From Desulfuromonadales bacterium (GTDB lineage: Bacteria; Desulfobacterota; Desulfuromonadia; Desulfuromonadales; BM103), in contig JAMONP010000049.1 of NCBI GenBank assembly GCA_027065695.1, forward strand, positions 1 through 64,000: a stretch of DNA of 64,000 nucleotides, read 5' to 3'. Positions 33,273 through 42,252 of this stretch are shown in pieces. Numbering within the stretch: the first letter of the stretch is position 1; each line of letters opens with the position of its first letter. The notes under the pieces are model-generated. The model did no database searches. It was not told where the DNA came from and saw only the letters and a list, made by a program, of their open reading frames with translations. Position numbers and translations under genes: made by a program.

Positions 33273-34550
33273 CTATTTCAGGAACTTATCAAGTCCACCC
33301 GAACCTGCTTGCTGCAGCATTTTCGGTGAAAATGCTTTATCAGTAAATTCAGGGTTATTCAAGTTGGTGTTGATAATATCGATATAAGTCGCACGATTCC
33401 TCTGGAAATCGATCGCCTGTGTACTATTGAAGGACAGGCCAGGCTGACCATTTTTAGCCGTGGTTGCGAAATAGGTCTGTCGCCACATGCGCCAGAACTC
33501 ACCTTTGCGGTCATATAGATCGCTTTGATAAAAGAAGGGATACTTGGCATCCATGTAAAGGACTTTCTTTGAGTAGGGATGTTCTTTGGGCGGGATCGCT
33601 TCTATGACATAAACTTCCCGCGGTTCCCAATTCACATTGGTCGGATTCCAATAGGGAAAGGCCTGCTCAACATTATCTTCGAAATGCGGTTTGTTATCTG
33701 TTTTGTGTCCCGTGACAATACCCAGAATCCATCGTTTACCGATCAGTTTCCAGCCCTGATACCAGAGCGGATAGGCGTTCATTGCCTGGTTGTCGTCATT
33801 GAGCAAGTCCATCTTCGGCTGTGGATCCATCCAACTCTTGCCGCCGGCAATCCGCCGGGTTCTCCTGATAGACTTAACGTAGGCCCAGGCATCATCTGAC
33901 TTACCTGTGCTGTACTGCTTGGTAAAGATCCCTAGCCCGGCCAAGTCGTAGGGCTTGGAGATAACCAGTAAATAACGGGCATGGTCTCCCTTATTCCCAA
34001 TACTTGCGTCACCTGTAGTGCGGCCCTCCATGATCATCTTAGCACTCTTTGCCTCAAAACGATCTACACGCCCTTTTTCAGCCTCAACAATCGAGACATC
34101 ACCGGTCGCAATCCAGTTGTCACCCATGACAGGGTTGGCGTAATAGTTATTCCAAGCCAACTTGTAGCCAGCGTCAGGATCATTCTCATCCACTTTTGGG
34201 AAAGGAATCCCGGCCTTGTAGTTGCTAACAGCCTTTGTCCCGGTATCGAATTTGGCCAGTCCGGCATTCTTCTTAGTGGCCGCCAGGTAAGCTGGATCCA
34301 ATTTCAGCTCGGTAGTTTTACTCAACTTCATCTTCAGATCGTAATCTTTGATCCACATTTTCTGGGAGTCCGTCAACAGATCGCCGATCTTGATCCCCTG
34401 AAAAGTCTGGTTCTCCAATTCCGCCAGATTGGCCTTGCTCAGGACAGTCCCTTCAGCAACATCCGTAGCCATAGCGTTCCCGGCAAAGATCAGCATGAAG
34501 AACATCAAAGCGACCGCTTGGCCTAACCTCTTGAGTGTTTGAAATTTCAT
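33273..34550 (-). CDS. DUF1329 family exported protein (envelope set 2)
   Basis: A 425-residue DUF1329 protein with a signal peptide (AVALMFFMLIFAGNAMA). It shares with the set 1 copy the segments AGYKLAWNNYYANP (versus GEKLAWNFKYGYN), WEPREVYVIEAIPPKEHPYSKKVLYMDA in part, and YDRKGEFWRMW. These local matches show the two proteins are paralogues. The start follows AGGAGACG. It is the last gene of the second YCF48-RND-DUF1302-DUF1329 run. The function is unresolved; binding of a hydrophobic ligand in the periplasm is plausible. Confidence 0.88.
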   Translation of the reverse strand: MKFQTLKRLGQAVALMFFMLIFAGNAMATDVAEGTVLSKANLAELENQTFQGIKIGDLLTDSQKMWIKDYDLKMKLSKTTELKLDPAYLAATKKNAGLAKFDTGTKAVSNYKAGIPFPKVDENDPDAGYKLAWNNYYANPVMGDNWIATGDVSIVEAEKGRVDRFEAKSAKMIMEGRTTGDASIGNKGDHARYLLVISKPYDLAGLGIFTKQYSTGKSDDAWAYVKSIRRTRRIAGGKSWMDPQPKMDLLNDDNQAMNAYPLWYQGWKLIGKRWILGIVTGHKTDNKPHFEDNVEQAFPYWNPTNVNWEPREVYVIEAIPPKEHPYSKKVLYMDAKYPFFYQSDLYDRKGEFWRMWRQTYFATTAKNGQPGLSFNSTQAIDFQRNRATYIDIINTNLNNPEFTDKAFSPKMLQQAGSGGLDKFLK

Positions 34551-34600
34551 TTATCGTCTCCTATATGCTGGTATTATTGATGCCGTCTCTCTTGCACCAA

Positions 34601-36064
34601 TTAGAACTGGTAAGTAATTCTGGAGAACCATTGGGAGCTGTTGTCAAACGAACCGAACAGGGTAGCTCCGCCAGGCGTATCACTCTTAGTCCCACCATAG
34701 AAGAGATCCAGCTCAGTTTTAACACGCCAACTCGGACCGAATTGAAATTCCACCGAAGGCACAAAGACCCCGCCACCGTTGCTAACATCATTAACTGCCA
34801 CGATTTGACCGATAATCGTATCATTTTTGTATGGGAAGGTCAGAATAGCGGTGGTCCAGGTCGTATGCTCATCCTCAGAACTGCCGAACGCGTTGGTGAT
34901 CCCTTCACTTTTTTTGTAATCAGCAATCCAGGTATCGAAAATCTGCAAGCTCAACATGCCCTGACTACTAGTGCCGATATAATTCTGCAGGCGCATATTG
35001 GTGTCGAGACCGATCATGGTTCGCCAGGTATCCTTCTCGATCACCTGGGAGTAGGGACCGTAGTTGAAGGGATTATCAGGAATAAAAGCGGCTTCAAAAC
35101 GGTAGACTGAATCAATGTAAGGGATGTAACCACTCATAGTACCGCCATAGATATCTATTTCTGGATAAATAAAAGCAATAGGGGCAGGACTTAAAGGTGG
35201 CAGCGGGAAGTCTTCTGCGCCGAAAATCACCGGGTTCTGGGCTTGGGTACGGTAATAGTTCAGAGAGTAATCCTGATCCCATAATGTCCCAACCCAGCGG
35301 GCTCCGTAGTGCATGTCGTCGGTATCACCCTTAGAGTGGTGGTATTCGATTGGGATCAGAGACCCATTAAGATCAAAACCTCTGCTGCCGTTCTGCGACC
35401 AGCGGCCACCAAACATATCGTAAGTGTTGCCAATGTCTTCTTCATCGTCGAGACCCGGGCGTACGACTATCTGCAGACTGCCATCCAACTCGGGAATATC
35501 GATGGTGGCAGTGGTCAGGATGAGAGGCTTGCGCCACTCTTCGTTCTCTGGCTCCAAAAATGAGCGCCAGGATTGGTCGTAACCATGCACCACGTCCATG
35601 GCCTGGAAGAAGTCTGTCTCACCCCAGACAACCTGCTGCTTGCCAATACGCATATTGACCCGCTCGCCAATTGGGATATCAAGAAAAAGTTCTCTAATCT
35701 CGGTCTCATCGTATTCGTCCCGAAAATCGCCGCTACCTCCAGGAACTGATTTAGCCAGATCTTGCAGATCGCCCTGGTAATCGGTAATCTGCTCCCTGCT
35801 GAACCTGGCAATAGCGGTCAATTTGGCCGGGCCAACAGGCCCACGCAGCTGGAGCAGCAGCGTCTGCCTATTCATGGAGAGTTTACCTTTATCGTCTCCA
35901 CTGGTTTCCGGGACATCATCGAGATTAAAGCTCAGGTACTGCCGGGCATAACCATTGAGCGTGAAATCACCAAGCTCCACAGCTTGTGCGTCACCGGGCA
36001 GCAGAGTTGCAACCAAACCCAGAGCTGCCAACATTGTCACCCATAATCTACATTTAATCATCAT
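34601..36064 (-). CDS. DUF1302 family outer-membrane protein (envelope set 2)
   Basis: A 487-residue DUF1302 protein with a signal peptide (TMLAALGLVATLLPGDAQA, approximately) and a C-terminal phenylalanine (SRITYQF) as in outer-membrane barrels. The motif RVNMRIGKQQVVWGETDFFQAMDVVHG, here abbreviated RIGKQQVVWGETDFF, corresponds exactly in position to RLGKQQVIWGRSDLF in set 1. It is about 90 residues shorter than the set 1 copy. The GGAGG ribosome site precedes two adjacent ATG codons at 36064. It probably forms the outer-membrane part of the same kind of system. Confidence 0.87.
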   Translation of the reverse strand: MMIKCRLWVTMLAALGLVATLLPGDAQAVELGDFTLNGYARQYLSFNLDDVPETSGDDKGKLSMNRQTLLLQLRGPVGPAKLTAIARFSREQITDYQGDLQDLAKSVPGGSGDFRDEYDETEIRELFLDIPIGERVNMRIGKQQVVWGETDFFQAMDVVHGYDQSWRSFLEPENEEWRKPLILTTATIDIPELDGSLQIVVRPGLDDEEDIGNTYDMFGGRWSQNGSRGFDLNGSLIPIEYHHSKGDTDDMHYGARWVGTLWDQDYSLNYYRTQAQNPVIFGAEDFPLPPLSPAPIAFIYPEIDIYGGTMSGYIPYIDSVYRFEAAFIPDNPFNYGPYSQVIEKDTWRTMIGLDTNMRLQNYIGTSSQGMLSLQIFDTWIADYKKSEGITNAFGSSEDEHTTWTTAILTFPYKNDTIIGQIVAVNDVSNGGGVFVPSVEFQFGPSWRVKTELDLFYGGTKSDTPGGATLFGSFDNSSQWFSRITYQF

Positions 36065-36120
36065 GCATACCTCCTCTTCCCTTTAATGTTTTGGGCTGAC
36101 GGATTGCTCACTCCGCATCT

Positions 36121-38526
36121 CTATGCTCCGCCGGACCGTTCAGAAACTATATTATCAACCATAGAAACAGCCTCTGTTTCCTGAGTAACTACTGACTTAG
36201 AGCACTCATTTCCAAGGATAAAGCGGGGCTTAAAAAGGTAGATCATGGACGGAATGACCAGTAGGGCACTGATCGCCGAAACTGTCATCCACACCGCTAT
36301 CAGCAAGCCCATCTCGGCTTGAAAGCGAAGTGATGAGAAAAAATACCAAAACACCACTGAAGCAATCATGGTGGCCGCCGTAATCAGCACCCCTCTGCCA
36401 GCAGTCATAAGACCAAAATTGATGCTCTCTCCAAGGTCTCCTGTCTCCAGATAGCCCTCTTTGATCCGGTCCGAAATATAAAAAGCATAGTCCACACCCA
36501 AACCTATCCCTAAAGCCGCTACCGGCAAGGTGTTGATATTGAGACCAATACCAGCCAAGCTCATGAAACTGAAGGTGACAGTGTTAGAGAGCAGAACCAT
36601 AGGTAGAAAGAACAGGCCAGCCTGAGTCGTTCGATAAGCAATGACACAGAAAATGAAGAGCAGCAGAAGAGCTAAGGCAATACTCTGAATCTGCCCGGAG
36701 AAAATCACTTCGTTGACTGCAGCCAGAACACCAACCAAACCACCGGCAAGACGGTAACTCGCCCCTGCCATAGGGTTTGCCGCCGCAAAGTCATTGATGG
36801 CCTGGATCGCCTTGCGAATGGTGTCCCCGGTATGATCACGGAACATCATCATCACCGAACCGTTCTGGTACTTGTTGTCAGTGAAACGATCAATATCCCC
36901 GGGGTCTGATCCGGTCAGGGCAAAGAAGAGCATCTCCGCATTGACGAGGGCATCATCACCGAGCTTGAAATAGCGCGGATTCCCTTCGTGAAGGATCATG
37001 TTGACCGGTCTGATCACATCGGCCAGAGAAACCGTGCCGCCAATCTCCGGTTGTGCCTCGATATATTGCTGGAATCGGGAAATATTTTCCAGGATCTCAG
37101 GGTCTTTGAGGGCGTTCTCCTTTTCTCCGGCAATGACCACGAACATCCTGTCACTTCCGGGGAAACGGGAATTAATGGCAGCATCGTCCTGGTTGTACTT
37201 GGACTCCGGCCAGAGAATCGGTGAACCTGGATTCGAATCCCCGATGGTGATATCTTTGGCGAAATACCCCGACAGCAGCAATACAGCAAGCCCTGTCGTC
37301 AGAATCAGGGTCGCCATGCTTTTACTGGTTGACAGTCGGCCGCACCATCGCAGCACAGCTTTCATCAGCGGATTAATAGTCCAGGGGATAATCCGTTTTT
37401 CATGGTGAGCACGACACCATGACAACATTACAGGGATCATGACAATGGTACAAACTACCATTGCGGCGATCCATATAGCACCGATAATGGCCGCTTTTTT
37501 CAGCAGCGGAATCGGCGTCATGGCCACCACCAGCATGGCGCCCATATCGGTTGCCAGACCCAGCATCCCAGGCCGTAAGAGTTTTGCCAACGCCATCCGC
37601 GCCGCGTCAGGGGCACTAAGGTTCCCTTCTGCCCGTTCAGTGTTAAAAGCAGCATTTAGCTGTACAGCATGCGAGATGGCCCGTGCTGAAATGATAAAGA
37701 TAATGACGATCGCAAGTGGATCCAGGTTGTAATCAAGCAGTTTCATGACCCCAAAGATCCAGATCCCAGAGATCAGCCCTGAAAACAGAGGCAGACACAT
37801 GCCCCGCAGCGTCCCTTTGCTGATGAGCAGAATCAGAGCAATAACTCCGACAATCAGGAATACAATATTGAGAGTCTCTGGCAGATAATCAAAAATCAAA
37901 CCAGCTAGAATCGGCTGACCGACAACCTTGATATCAATGTTCGGACTGCTTGCTTTAGCTATAACTTCCCTGATCTGGGGCAGGACCGTCTCGTAATCAA
38001 TCAGACGATCGATAAAGTCCACTGTAATCAGGGCCGACTTTTGGTCATAAGAAACATAGCTGCCATAAACCATCGGGTTGGAGATGACATCCTTCCTCAC
38101 CTTATCAATTTCGTCTTGCCCTTCAGGAAGCTCTGGCCACATGATCGGTAGAGTCTCAATCCCTACGTTTGAAGCAATAACATTTTTAAGTTTTTTGGAG
38201 GCCAGTGAGACAATCTGAAATTGATTAACCGCATCCACATACTGAAGATCGTCGGTGATCTGCTTAATCGTCCCAAGGGTTTCAATGTTGAAAATGTCAC
38301 CCTCTTTGGGCTGAACCATGATGGTGACAACGTTGGCACCACCAAAGGTATTTTTGAATTCTTCGTTAGTCTTGACATAGGGATGATCACCCGGCTGCAG
38401 ATCAGTAAAGATCGTCTTCACTTCCACCTGCACGGCAAAATACCCCAGACATATAGTTACCAGCGCGATGACTGCCAATATTGCAATTCGCCAACGAATA
38501 CAGAAATCTGCAATCAAATTAGCCAT
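36121..38526 (-). CDS. MMPL/RND family transporter (envelope set 2)
   Basis: An 801-residue RND protein with 12 predicted membrane helices in two repeats. The conserved second-half signature is GIGLGVDYAFYISDRI, and the first periplasmic domain has NTFGGANVVTIMVQP, close to SFGGANVIIVGVEF of the set 1 protein. The ATG at 38526 has AGGGGAAC upstream and overlaps the YCF48 gene by eight bases, so the two are coupled. As for set 1, export or inward movement of hydrophobic molecules is likely, with unknown substrate. Its neighbours are the bam/fdhD and pad regions rather than the phenol genes. Confidence 0.9.
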   Translation of the reverse strand: MANLIADFCIRWRIAILAVIALVTICLGYFAVQVEVKTIFTDLQPGDHPYVKTNEEFKNTFGGANVVTIMVQPKEGDIFNIETLGTIKQITDDLQYVDAVNQFQIVSLASKKLKNVIASNVGIETLPIMWPELPEGQDEIDKVRKDVISNPMVYGSYVSYDQKSALITVDFIDRLIDYETVLPQIREVIAKASSPNIDIKVVGQPILAGLIFDYLPETLNIVFLIVGVIALILLISKGTLRGMCLPLFSGLISGIWIFGVMKLLDYNLDPLAIVIIFIISARAISHAVQLNAAFNTERAEGNLSAPDAARMALAKLLRPGMLGLATDMGAMLVVAMTPIPLLKKAAIIGAIWIAAMVVCTIVMIPVMLSWCRAHHEKRIIPWTINPLMKAVLRWCGRLSTSKSMATLILTTGLAVLLLSGYFAKDITIGDSNPGSPILWPESKYNQDDAAINSRFPGSDRMFVVIAGEKENALKDPEILENISRFQQYIEAQPEIGGTVSLADVIRPVNMILHEGNPRYFKLGDDALVNAEMLFFALTGSDPGDIDRFTDNKYQNGSVMMMFRDHTGDTIRKAIQAINDFAAANPMAGASYRLAGGLVGVLAAVNEVIFSGQIQSIALALLLLFIFCVIAYRTTQAGLFFLPMVLLSNTVTFSFMSLAGIGLNINTLPVAALGIGLGVDYAFYISDRIKEGYLETGDLGESINFGLMTAGRGVLITAATMIASVVFWYFFSSLRFQAEMGLLIAVWMTVSAISALLVIPSMIYLFKPRFILGNECSKSVVTQETEAVSMVDNIVSERSGGA

Positions 38527-39556
38527 TGTCACTGTTCCCCTTTTCGTAGTCTCTGCGACCTGGTTCGAACGGCATCCATGTCCCTGCGGAATAAACTCCT
38601 GCACCAGCACCGGAGATGAAATAGGAGCTACCCATGCTAGTTATCCCCGTATACCAGCCAAAATTCTGAGGGGCCAACTTGCTTACATCCCACGCAAGAC
38701 CCTGCGCATCGGATGACAAGATCATCCCGGCATCGCCGATAGCATGGTAGTTACTACCATCCCAGAGCAGACCAAAAAGATGAGTCTGAGCCTCACTCTC
38801 CACCAGTTGCCAGTTCAGGCCCCCATCAACCGTCGCCAATATCGTCCCGGACAGCCCCACGATTACCCCGTGGGTAGCATTTGAAAAATCGATAGCATTA
38901 AGGCTCGCTTCCGTAGGGACGCTGACTAGTTCCCAACTTTCTCCGTTATTCTTGGAATATTTGACGGTCCCAAACTCCCCAACAACCCAAATGGTTTTGT
39001 CCGGGGCCACCTTCACATCGTTCCACGAGACATCTTCTTCGGGATGCGCCATACTCCAGCTTTTACCCCGATCGTCGCTCATGAGTACCGTCCCCATGCT
39101 GCCGACAACCCACGCACGACCATTGTCAGGGTCGATGTCTGCGCTCAACAACTGGTCTCCGTACGGAAAAGAGGGCACTTCAACCTGAGTCCAGGTCTGT
39201 CCTGCATCTTCAGTAACCAGAACGGCACTTTTGTCACCAATAGCCAGCAACGCCTGCTGATCCCATGCGGCAACCTTTTGCAGGTGATTCCGAACCGGTG
39301 TTTTCTGAATTTGCCAGTGAACACCACCGTCATCAGTGCGAAGAATCTTGCCATAGCTGCCAACGACACAGATTGACTGACCGTTCTCGTCGAGCGATGC
39401 AGCAGAATAGAATGCATCCCTGCGTTCAAAAGGAAACCTCTCGACTTTCTCCACATGCACGGTCGGTTTGACAAAAAAAGCCACCCAGAAAAGACCACAG
39501 ACAATCAGTAATGACAGCGCCACCTCTGCTACATAAATAAAAACTTTCTTATTCAA
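38519..39556 (-). CDS. YCF48/BNR-repeat membrane-anchored protein (envelope set 2)
   Basis: A 345-residue protein with Asp-box repeats (RTDDGGVHWQIQ, TEDAGQTWTQV, SDDRGKSWSMA, SKNNGESWELV, TVDGGLNWQLV), a YCF48-like propeller. Unlike the set 1 copy it has no lipoprotein cysteine; a single N-terminal helix (VALSLLIVCGLFWVAFF) anchors it. It is the first gene of envelope set 2. The same order and coupled junction in both sets indicates that this protein works with its RND partner. Confidence 0.85.
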   Translation of the reverse strand: MNKKVFIYVAEVALSLLIVCGLFWVAFFVKPTVHVEKVERFPFERRDAFYSAASLDENGQSICVVGSYGKILRTDDGGVHWQIQKTPVRNHLQKVAAWDQQALLAIGDKSAVLVTEDAGQTWTQVEVPSFPYGDQLLSADIDPDNGRAWVVGSMGTVLMSDDRGKSWSMAHPEEDVSWNDVKVAPDKTIWVVGEFGTVKYSKNNGESWELVSVPTEASLNAIDFSNATHGVIVGLSGTILATVDGGLNWQLVESEAQTHLFGLLWDGSNYHAIGDAGMILSSDAQGLAWDVSKLAPQNFGWYTGITSMGSSYFISGAGAGVYSAGTWMPFEPGRRDYEKGNSDNG

Positions 39557-40162
39557 AACAGCCTCACTCTCTTTTTGCCTTAGTCTGGGAATAAATTGCT
39601 CAGTAGAACACTCTGCAACTCTATCAATCCCATAATAGTCCTACGATCTCTTAGGCGACCGGTCATTCAGCTACTATCTAGCTTGTTTTTTCAGCAACAA
39701 AGAGGATTGTGCTAATACGAACAAGCAACCTAACCAACAGCAGTAAAACGATGTTATTGAATGGGGGAAACCCTGTCAACAAAAAAACAGATATTTTAGT
39801 ACTCGTTTACTTTTATGGCATCAGAAGACACCAAACTCATCTCAACAAATAGCGTTAAGTATCGCTTAAAGTTTTTTACCGTTCAGTCCAATGAGTTTTT
39901 ATTTATGGTTTCAAGTACTTGCGAATTCAAACAGAATTAGTACGACATAAGGGCTTAATCACCATGATCAACTTCGCAAAAAACTCTGTAAGCACAGGGA
40001 TAATTATTTTTATTTAATCTTTCCGCTTCTATCTGTTCAATTCAGAGAACAGCCTCTTATTCCGAATACAACAGTGTTTATTTGACATTGATAAGCCCTT
40101 ATTTGCTGGCAAGATATTGCCATTTCGCAAATATCTTCAAGAGCAAAGGACATCCTAAAACC
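39557..40162. other. Intergenic region upstream of envelope set 2
   Basis: About 600 AT-rich bases separate the pad terminator from the second envelope set and should hold its promoter. Two inverted repeats stand out: TTAAGTATCGCTTAA (39855-39869) and TGGCAAGATATTGCCA (40107-40122). The latter resembles a -24/-12 element but its spacing is one base short. No gene is seen. Confidence 0.4.
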
Positions 40163-40191
40163 AAAAAAGGCAGCACTAAATAAGTGCTGCC
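40163..40191 (-). terminator. Rho-independent terminator of the pad operon
   Basis: GGCAGCACT and AGTGCTGCC form a 9-bp stem with a short loop, followed on the minus strand by TTTTTT. It lies about 30 bases after the padI stop. A run of A on the other side means it could also work on the plus strand. Confidence 0.85.
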
Positions 40192-40221
40192 ACAAAAAAA
40201 CAGTTTCTTAAAAACAGCTGC

Positions 40222-41088
40222 TTAAAATTTCTTCTGCAGCCGTGCCCAGTCGTGATCAACTTCCGCCTGGATAAGTTCAATATTCTCGAGCGACAAATGC
40301 CGATAGCGTTTTTGCGTAGTAACATAATCGGCGACAGAAAGACCATTTGGGCCATAATTCAAGGTGTAGAACTCACCATTTTCTACTTCGTAGAGGGGAT
40401 AGATACCCGACTGAACAGCCAAACGGGAGGTTTTTGGCCCAGCACTATCAGGAACCCCCCACCCCGTCAGGCAGGGTGTCAGGATATTAATAAATCTCAA
40501 GCCACCCTTTATTTCCATCGCCCTCTTTACCTTACGAGCAAGGTCATCCGGATAACCGATGGTCGCGGTTGCCATATAAGGAATATTATGAGCAACCATA
40601 ATTTCCGGCACATTTTTCTTCGGTGAAAGCTTACCGGCAGGCGTTGAAGTGGTAAACGCCATTGAAGGTGTTGCCGAGCTCTTCTGAGAACCGGTGTTCA
40701 TATAGCCTTCATTGTCGAGACAGATATAGATAATATCTTCATTTCTCTCGGCAGCGGCTGACAGAGCCTGGAAACCGATATCATAGGTGCCACCGTCACC
40801 CGCAATAGCCACTACATTGGTATGATCGTTGCCTTTTGATACAAGTGCTCGCTTGATCCCGGCAGCCGATGCGGCACTCGCTTCCAGAGTTGTCTGGTAG
40901 ACGGGGATACCCATCGAACTGAGCGGTTGCGGTCCTGAAATAATTGCAATACAGGATGGGGGGACCACAGCAATAGCATCTCTGCCGAGAGTATTGAGGA
41001 CAAACCGAATCGCCAAGGCTTCACTGCAACCGGGGCAGGCAGCATGTCCGGAACTAAAAACTTTTTCTTCGTTTATTTCATAACCCAT
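40222..41088 (-). CDS. padI: Phenylglyoxylate:acceptor oxidoreductase TPP-binding beta subunit (PadI)
   Basis: A 288-residue thiamine-diphosphate subunit of the 2-oxoacid:acceptor oxidoreductase family. CPGCSEALA near residue 18 and the TPP/magnesium motif GDGGTYDIGFQALS with LDNEGYMNTGSQ (about 98-135) are characteristic. In Azoarcus evansii the 34-kDa PadI subunit of phenylglyoxylate dehydrogenase is of this type and decarboxylates phenylglyoxylate to benzoyl-CoA. It is the last gene of the run, seven bases from padG. Taken alone it could be a pyruvate or indolepyruvate enzyme; the preceding PadBCD genes decide the call. Confidence 0.85.
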   Translation of the reverse strand: MGYEINEEKVFSSGHAACPGCSEALAIRFVLNTLGRDAIAVVPPSCIAIISGPQPLSSMGIPVYQTTLEASAASAAGIKRALVSKGNDHTNVVAIAGDGGTYDIGFQALSAAAERNEDIIYICLDNEGYMNTGSQKSSATPSMAFTTSTPAGKLSPKKNVPEIMVAHNIPYMATATIGYPDDLARKVKRAMEIKGGLRFINILTPCLTGWGVPDSAGPKTSRLAVQSGIYPLYEVENGEFYTLNYGPNGLSVADYVTTQKRYRHLSLENIELIQAEVDHDWARLQKKF

Positions 41089-41094
41089 TTATCT

Positions 41095-42252
41095 TCACCC
41101 CTTCCAGACAGAGTGGGCCGAGGGTTTTTCACCCATGGCAGATTGGACCATTTCTTTAATGGCAGCGGGAGTGATATTTGTTCCTCCGACCCCAGCAAGA
41201 TACCCGTGAATTTCCGGCGCATCTTCCAGCCCATACAAAGCAGCCTTAAGCTCTTGGTAGAGAATGCCGCCAGTTCCCGGAGCAAAGTTGCGGTCCAGAA
41301 CCATGACCTTGGGGATTCCAGCCAGGATCTCGCGGACATCAGCGATCGGAAAAGGCCTGAAGAGCTTGATCTTGAACAAGCCGACCGGAAGCCCATCAGC
41401 TCTCAACTCGTCGACAGCATCCCGAACGGTTCCGGTCATGCTTCCCATGGTGGCTATGATAAATTCAGCGCCATCGCAACGATATTGCTCATGAATACCA
41501 TAACCTCTGCCAACCAGTTCTTTCATCTCCTGATCAGCCTTTTTAGCAACCTGGAGAACTCGCTCCATGGCATCGCCCATATCCCGGCGATGGTTCTGAA
41601 ACATGACCTGCGAAACCGTATTCCCCCAGGACTCGCCGATCTGAGGATCGAGCCGGTGTGGTGGATTGAAGTCAGGCAGGTAGGCATCAACCTGATCCTG
41701 GGTGGCAAGTTCAACTGCCTCCATGGAGTGGGAGACGTAAAAAGCTTCATGAATGACCATGGCTGGGAGCAAGACCTGCTCAGCGACCCGAAAGGCCTGT
41801 AAGGTAGTGTCGTGAGACTCCTGACCGTTTTCACAGTAATACTGAATCCAGCCAGTATCTCTCTGCGCAAGACTGTCTGTTTGATCGGGCCAGAACCCCC
41901 AGGGGGAGCCTAGCGTCCGATTGACATTGAACATAACGATCGGGGCACGCGCACCGGCAGCATAATGAAGCATCTCGTGCATCAGCAGCAGCCCCTGCGA
42001 AGCAGTGGCGGTAAAGACCCTGACCCCGGTCAAAGAGGCGGTGATCGCTGCGGCCATGGCCGAATGCTCGGATTCCATGGTCATAATCTCGCCAGTCATC
42101 TCGCCTGCCGCATGGAACTCGGTGATCAACTCGAGAATCGGCGTCTGCGGTGTAATGGGGTAGACAGGCATCACGTTCGGATTGACCAGCTTGACCGCAT
42201 GCGAGACAGCATGATTGCCACTAAGAAGCAGTCTATTGCTATCTGCTTTCAT
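41095..42252 (-). CDS. padG: Phenylglyoxylate:acceptor oxidoreductase alpha subunit (PadG)
   Basis: A 385-residue pyruvate-ferredoxin-oxidoreductase alpha-type subunit. The N-terminal domain has VNPNVMPVYPITPQTPILELI, here key motif YPITPQTP, then MESEHSAMAAAITASLTGVRVFTATASQGLLLMHE in part (ESEHSAMAA). The C-terminal transketolase-like domain includes LFRPFPIADVREIL and VLDRNFAPG. The ATG at 42252 follows GGAGG, and its ATGA overlap with padH implies coupling. The length matches PadG (about 45-49 kDa) of the Azoarcus enzyme. Confidence 0.85.
   Translation of the reverse strand: MKADSNRLLLSGNHAVSHAVKLVNPNVMPVYPITPQTPILELITEFHAAGEMTGEIMTMESEHSAMAAAITASLTGVRVFTATASQGLLLMHEMLHYAAGARAPIVMFNVNRTLGSPWGFWPDQTDSLAQRDTGWIQYYCENGQESHDTTLQAFRVAEQVLLPAMVIHEAFYVSHSMEAVELATQDQVDAYLPDFNPPHRLDPQIGESWGNTVSQVMFQNHRRDMGDAMERVLQVAKKADQEMKELVGRGYGIHEQYRCDGAEFIIATMGSMTGTVRDAVDELRADGLPVGLFKIKLFRPFPIADVREILAGIPKVMVLDRNFAPGTGGILYQELKAALYGLEDAPEIHGYLAGVGGTNITPAAIKEMVQSAMGEKPSAHSVWKG

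Noticed and set aside
39935-39956. GTAC-containing sequence upstream of envelope set 2
   Set aside because: It lacks the flanking RGTA and TRCC arms of the operator, so it is not counted in the regulon.
40107-40122. TGGCAAGATATTGCCA read as a sigma54 promoter for envelope set 2
   Set aside because: The GG-to-GC offset is 11 instead of 12 bases, and sigma54 does not usually tolerate this. It is kept only as an inverted repeat.
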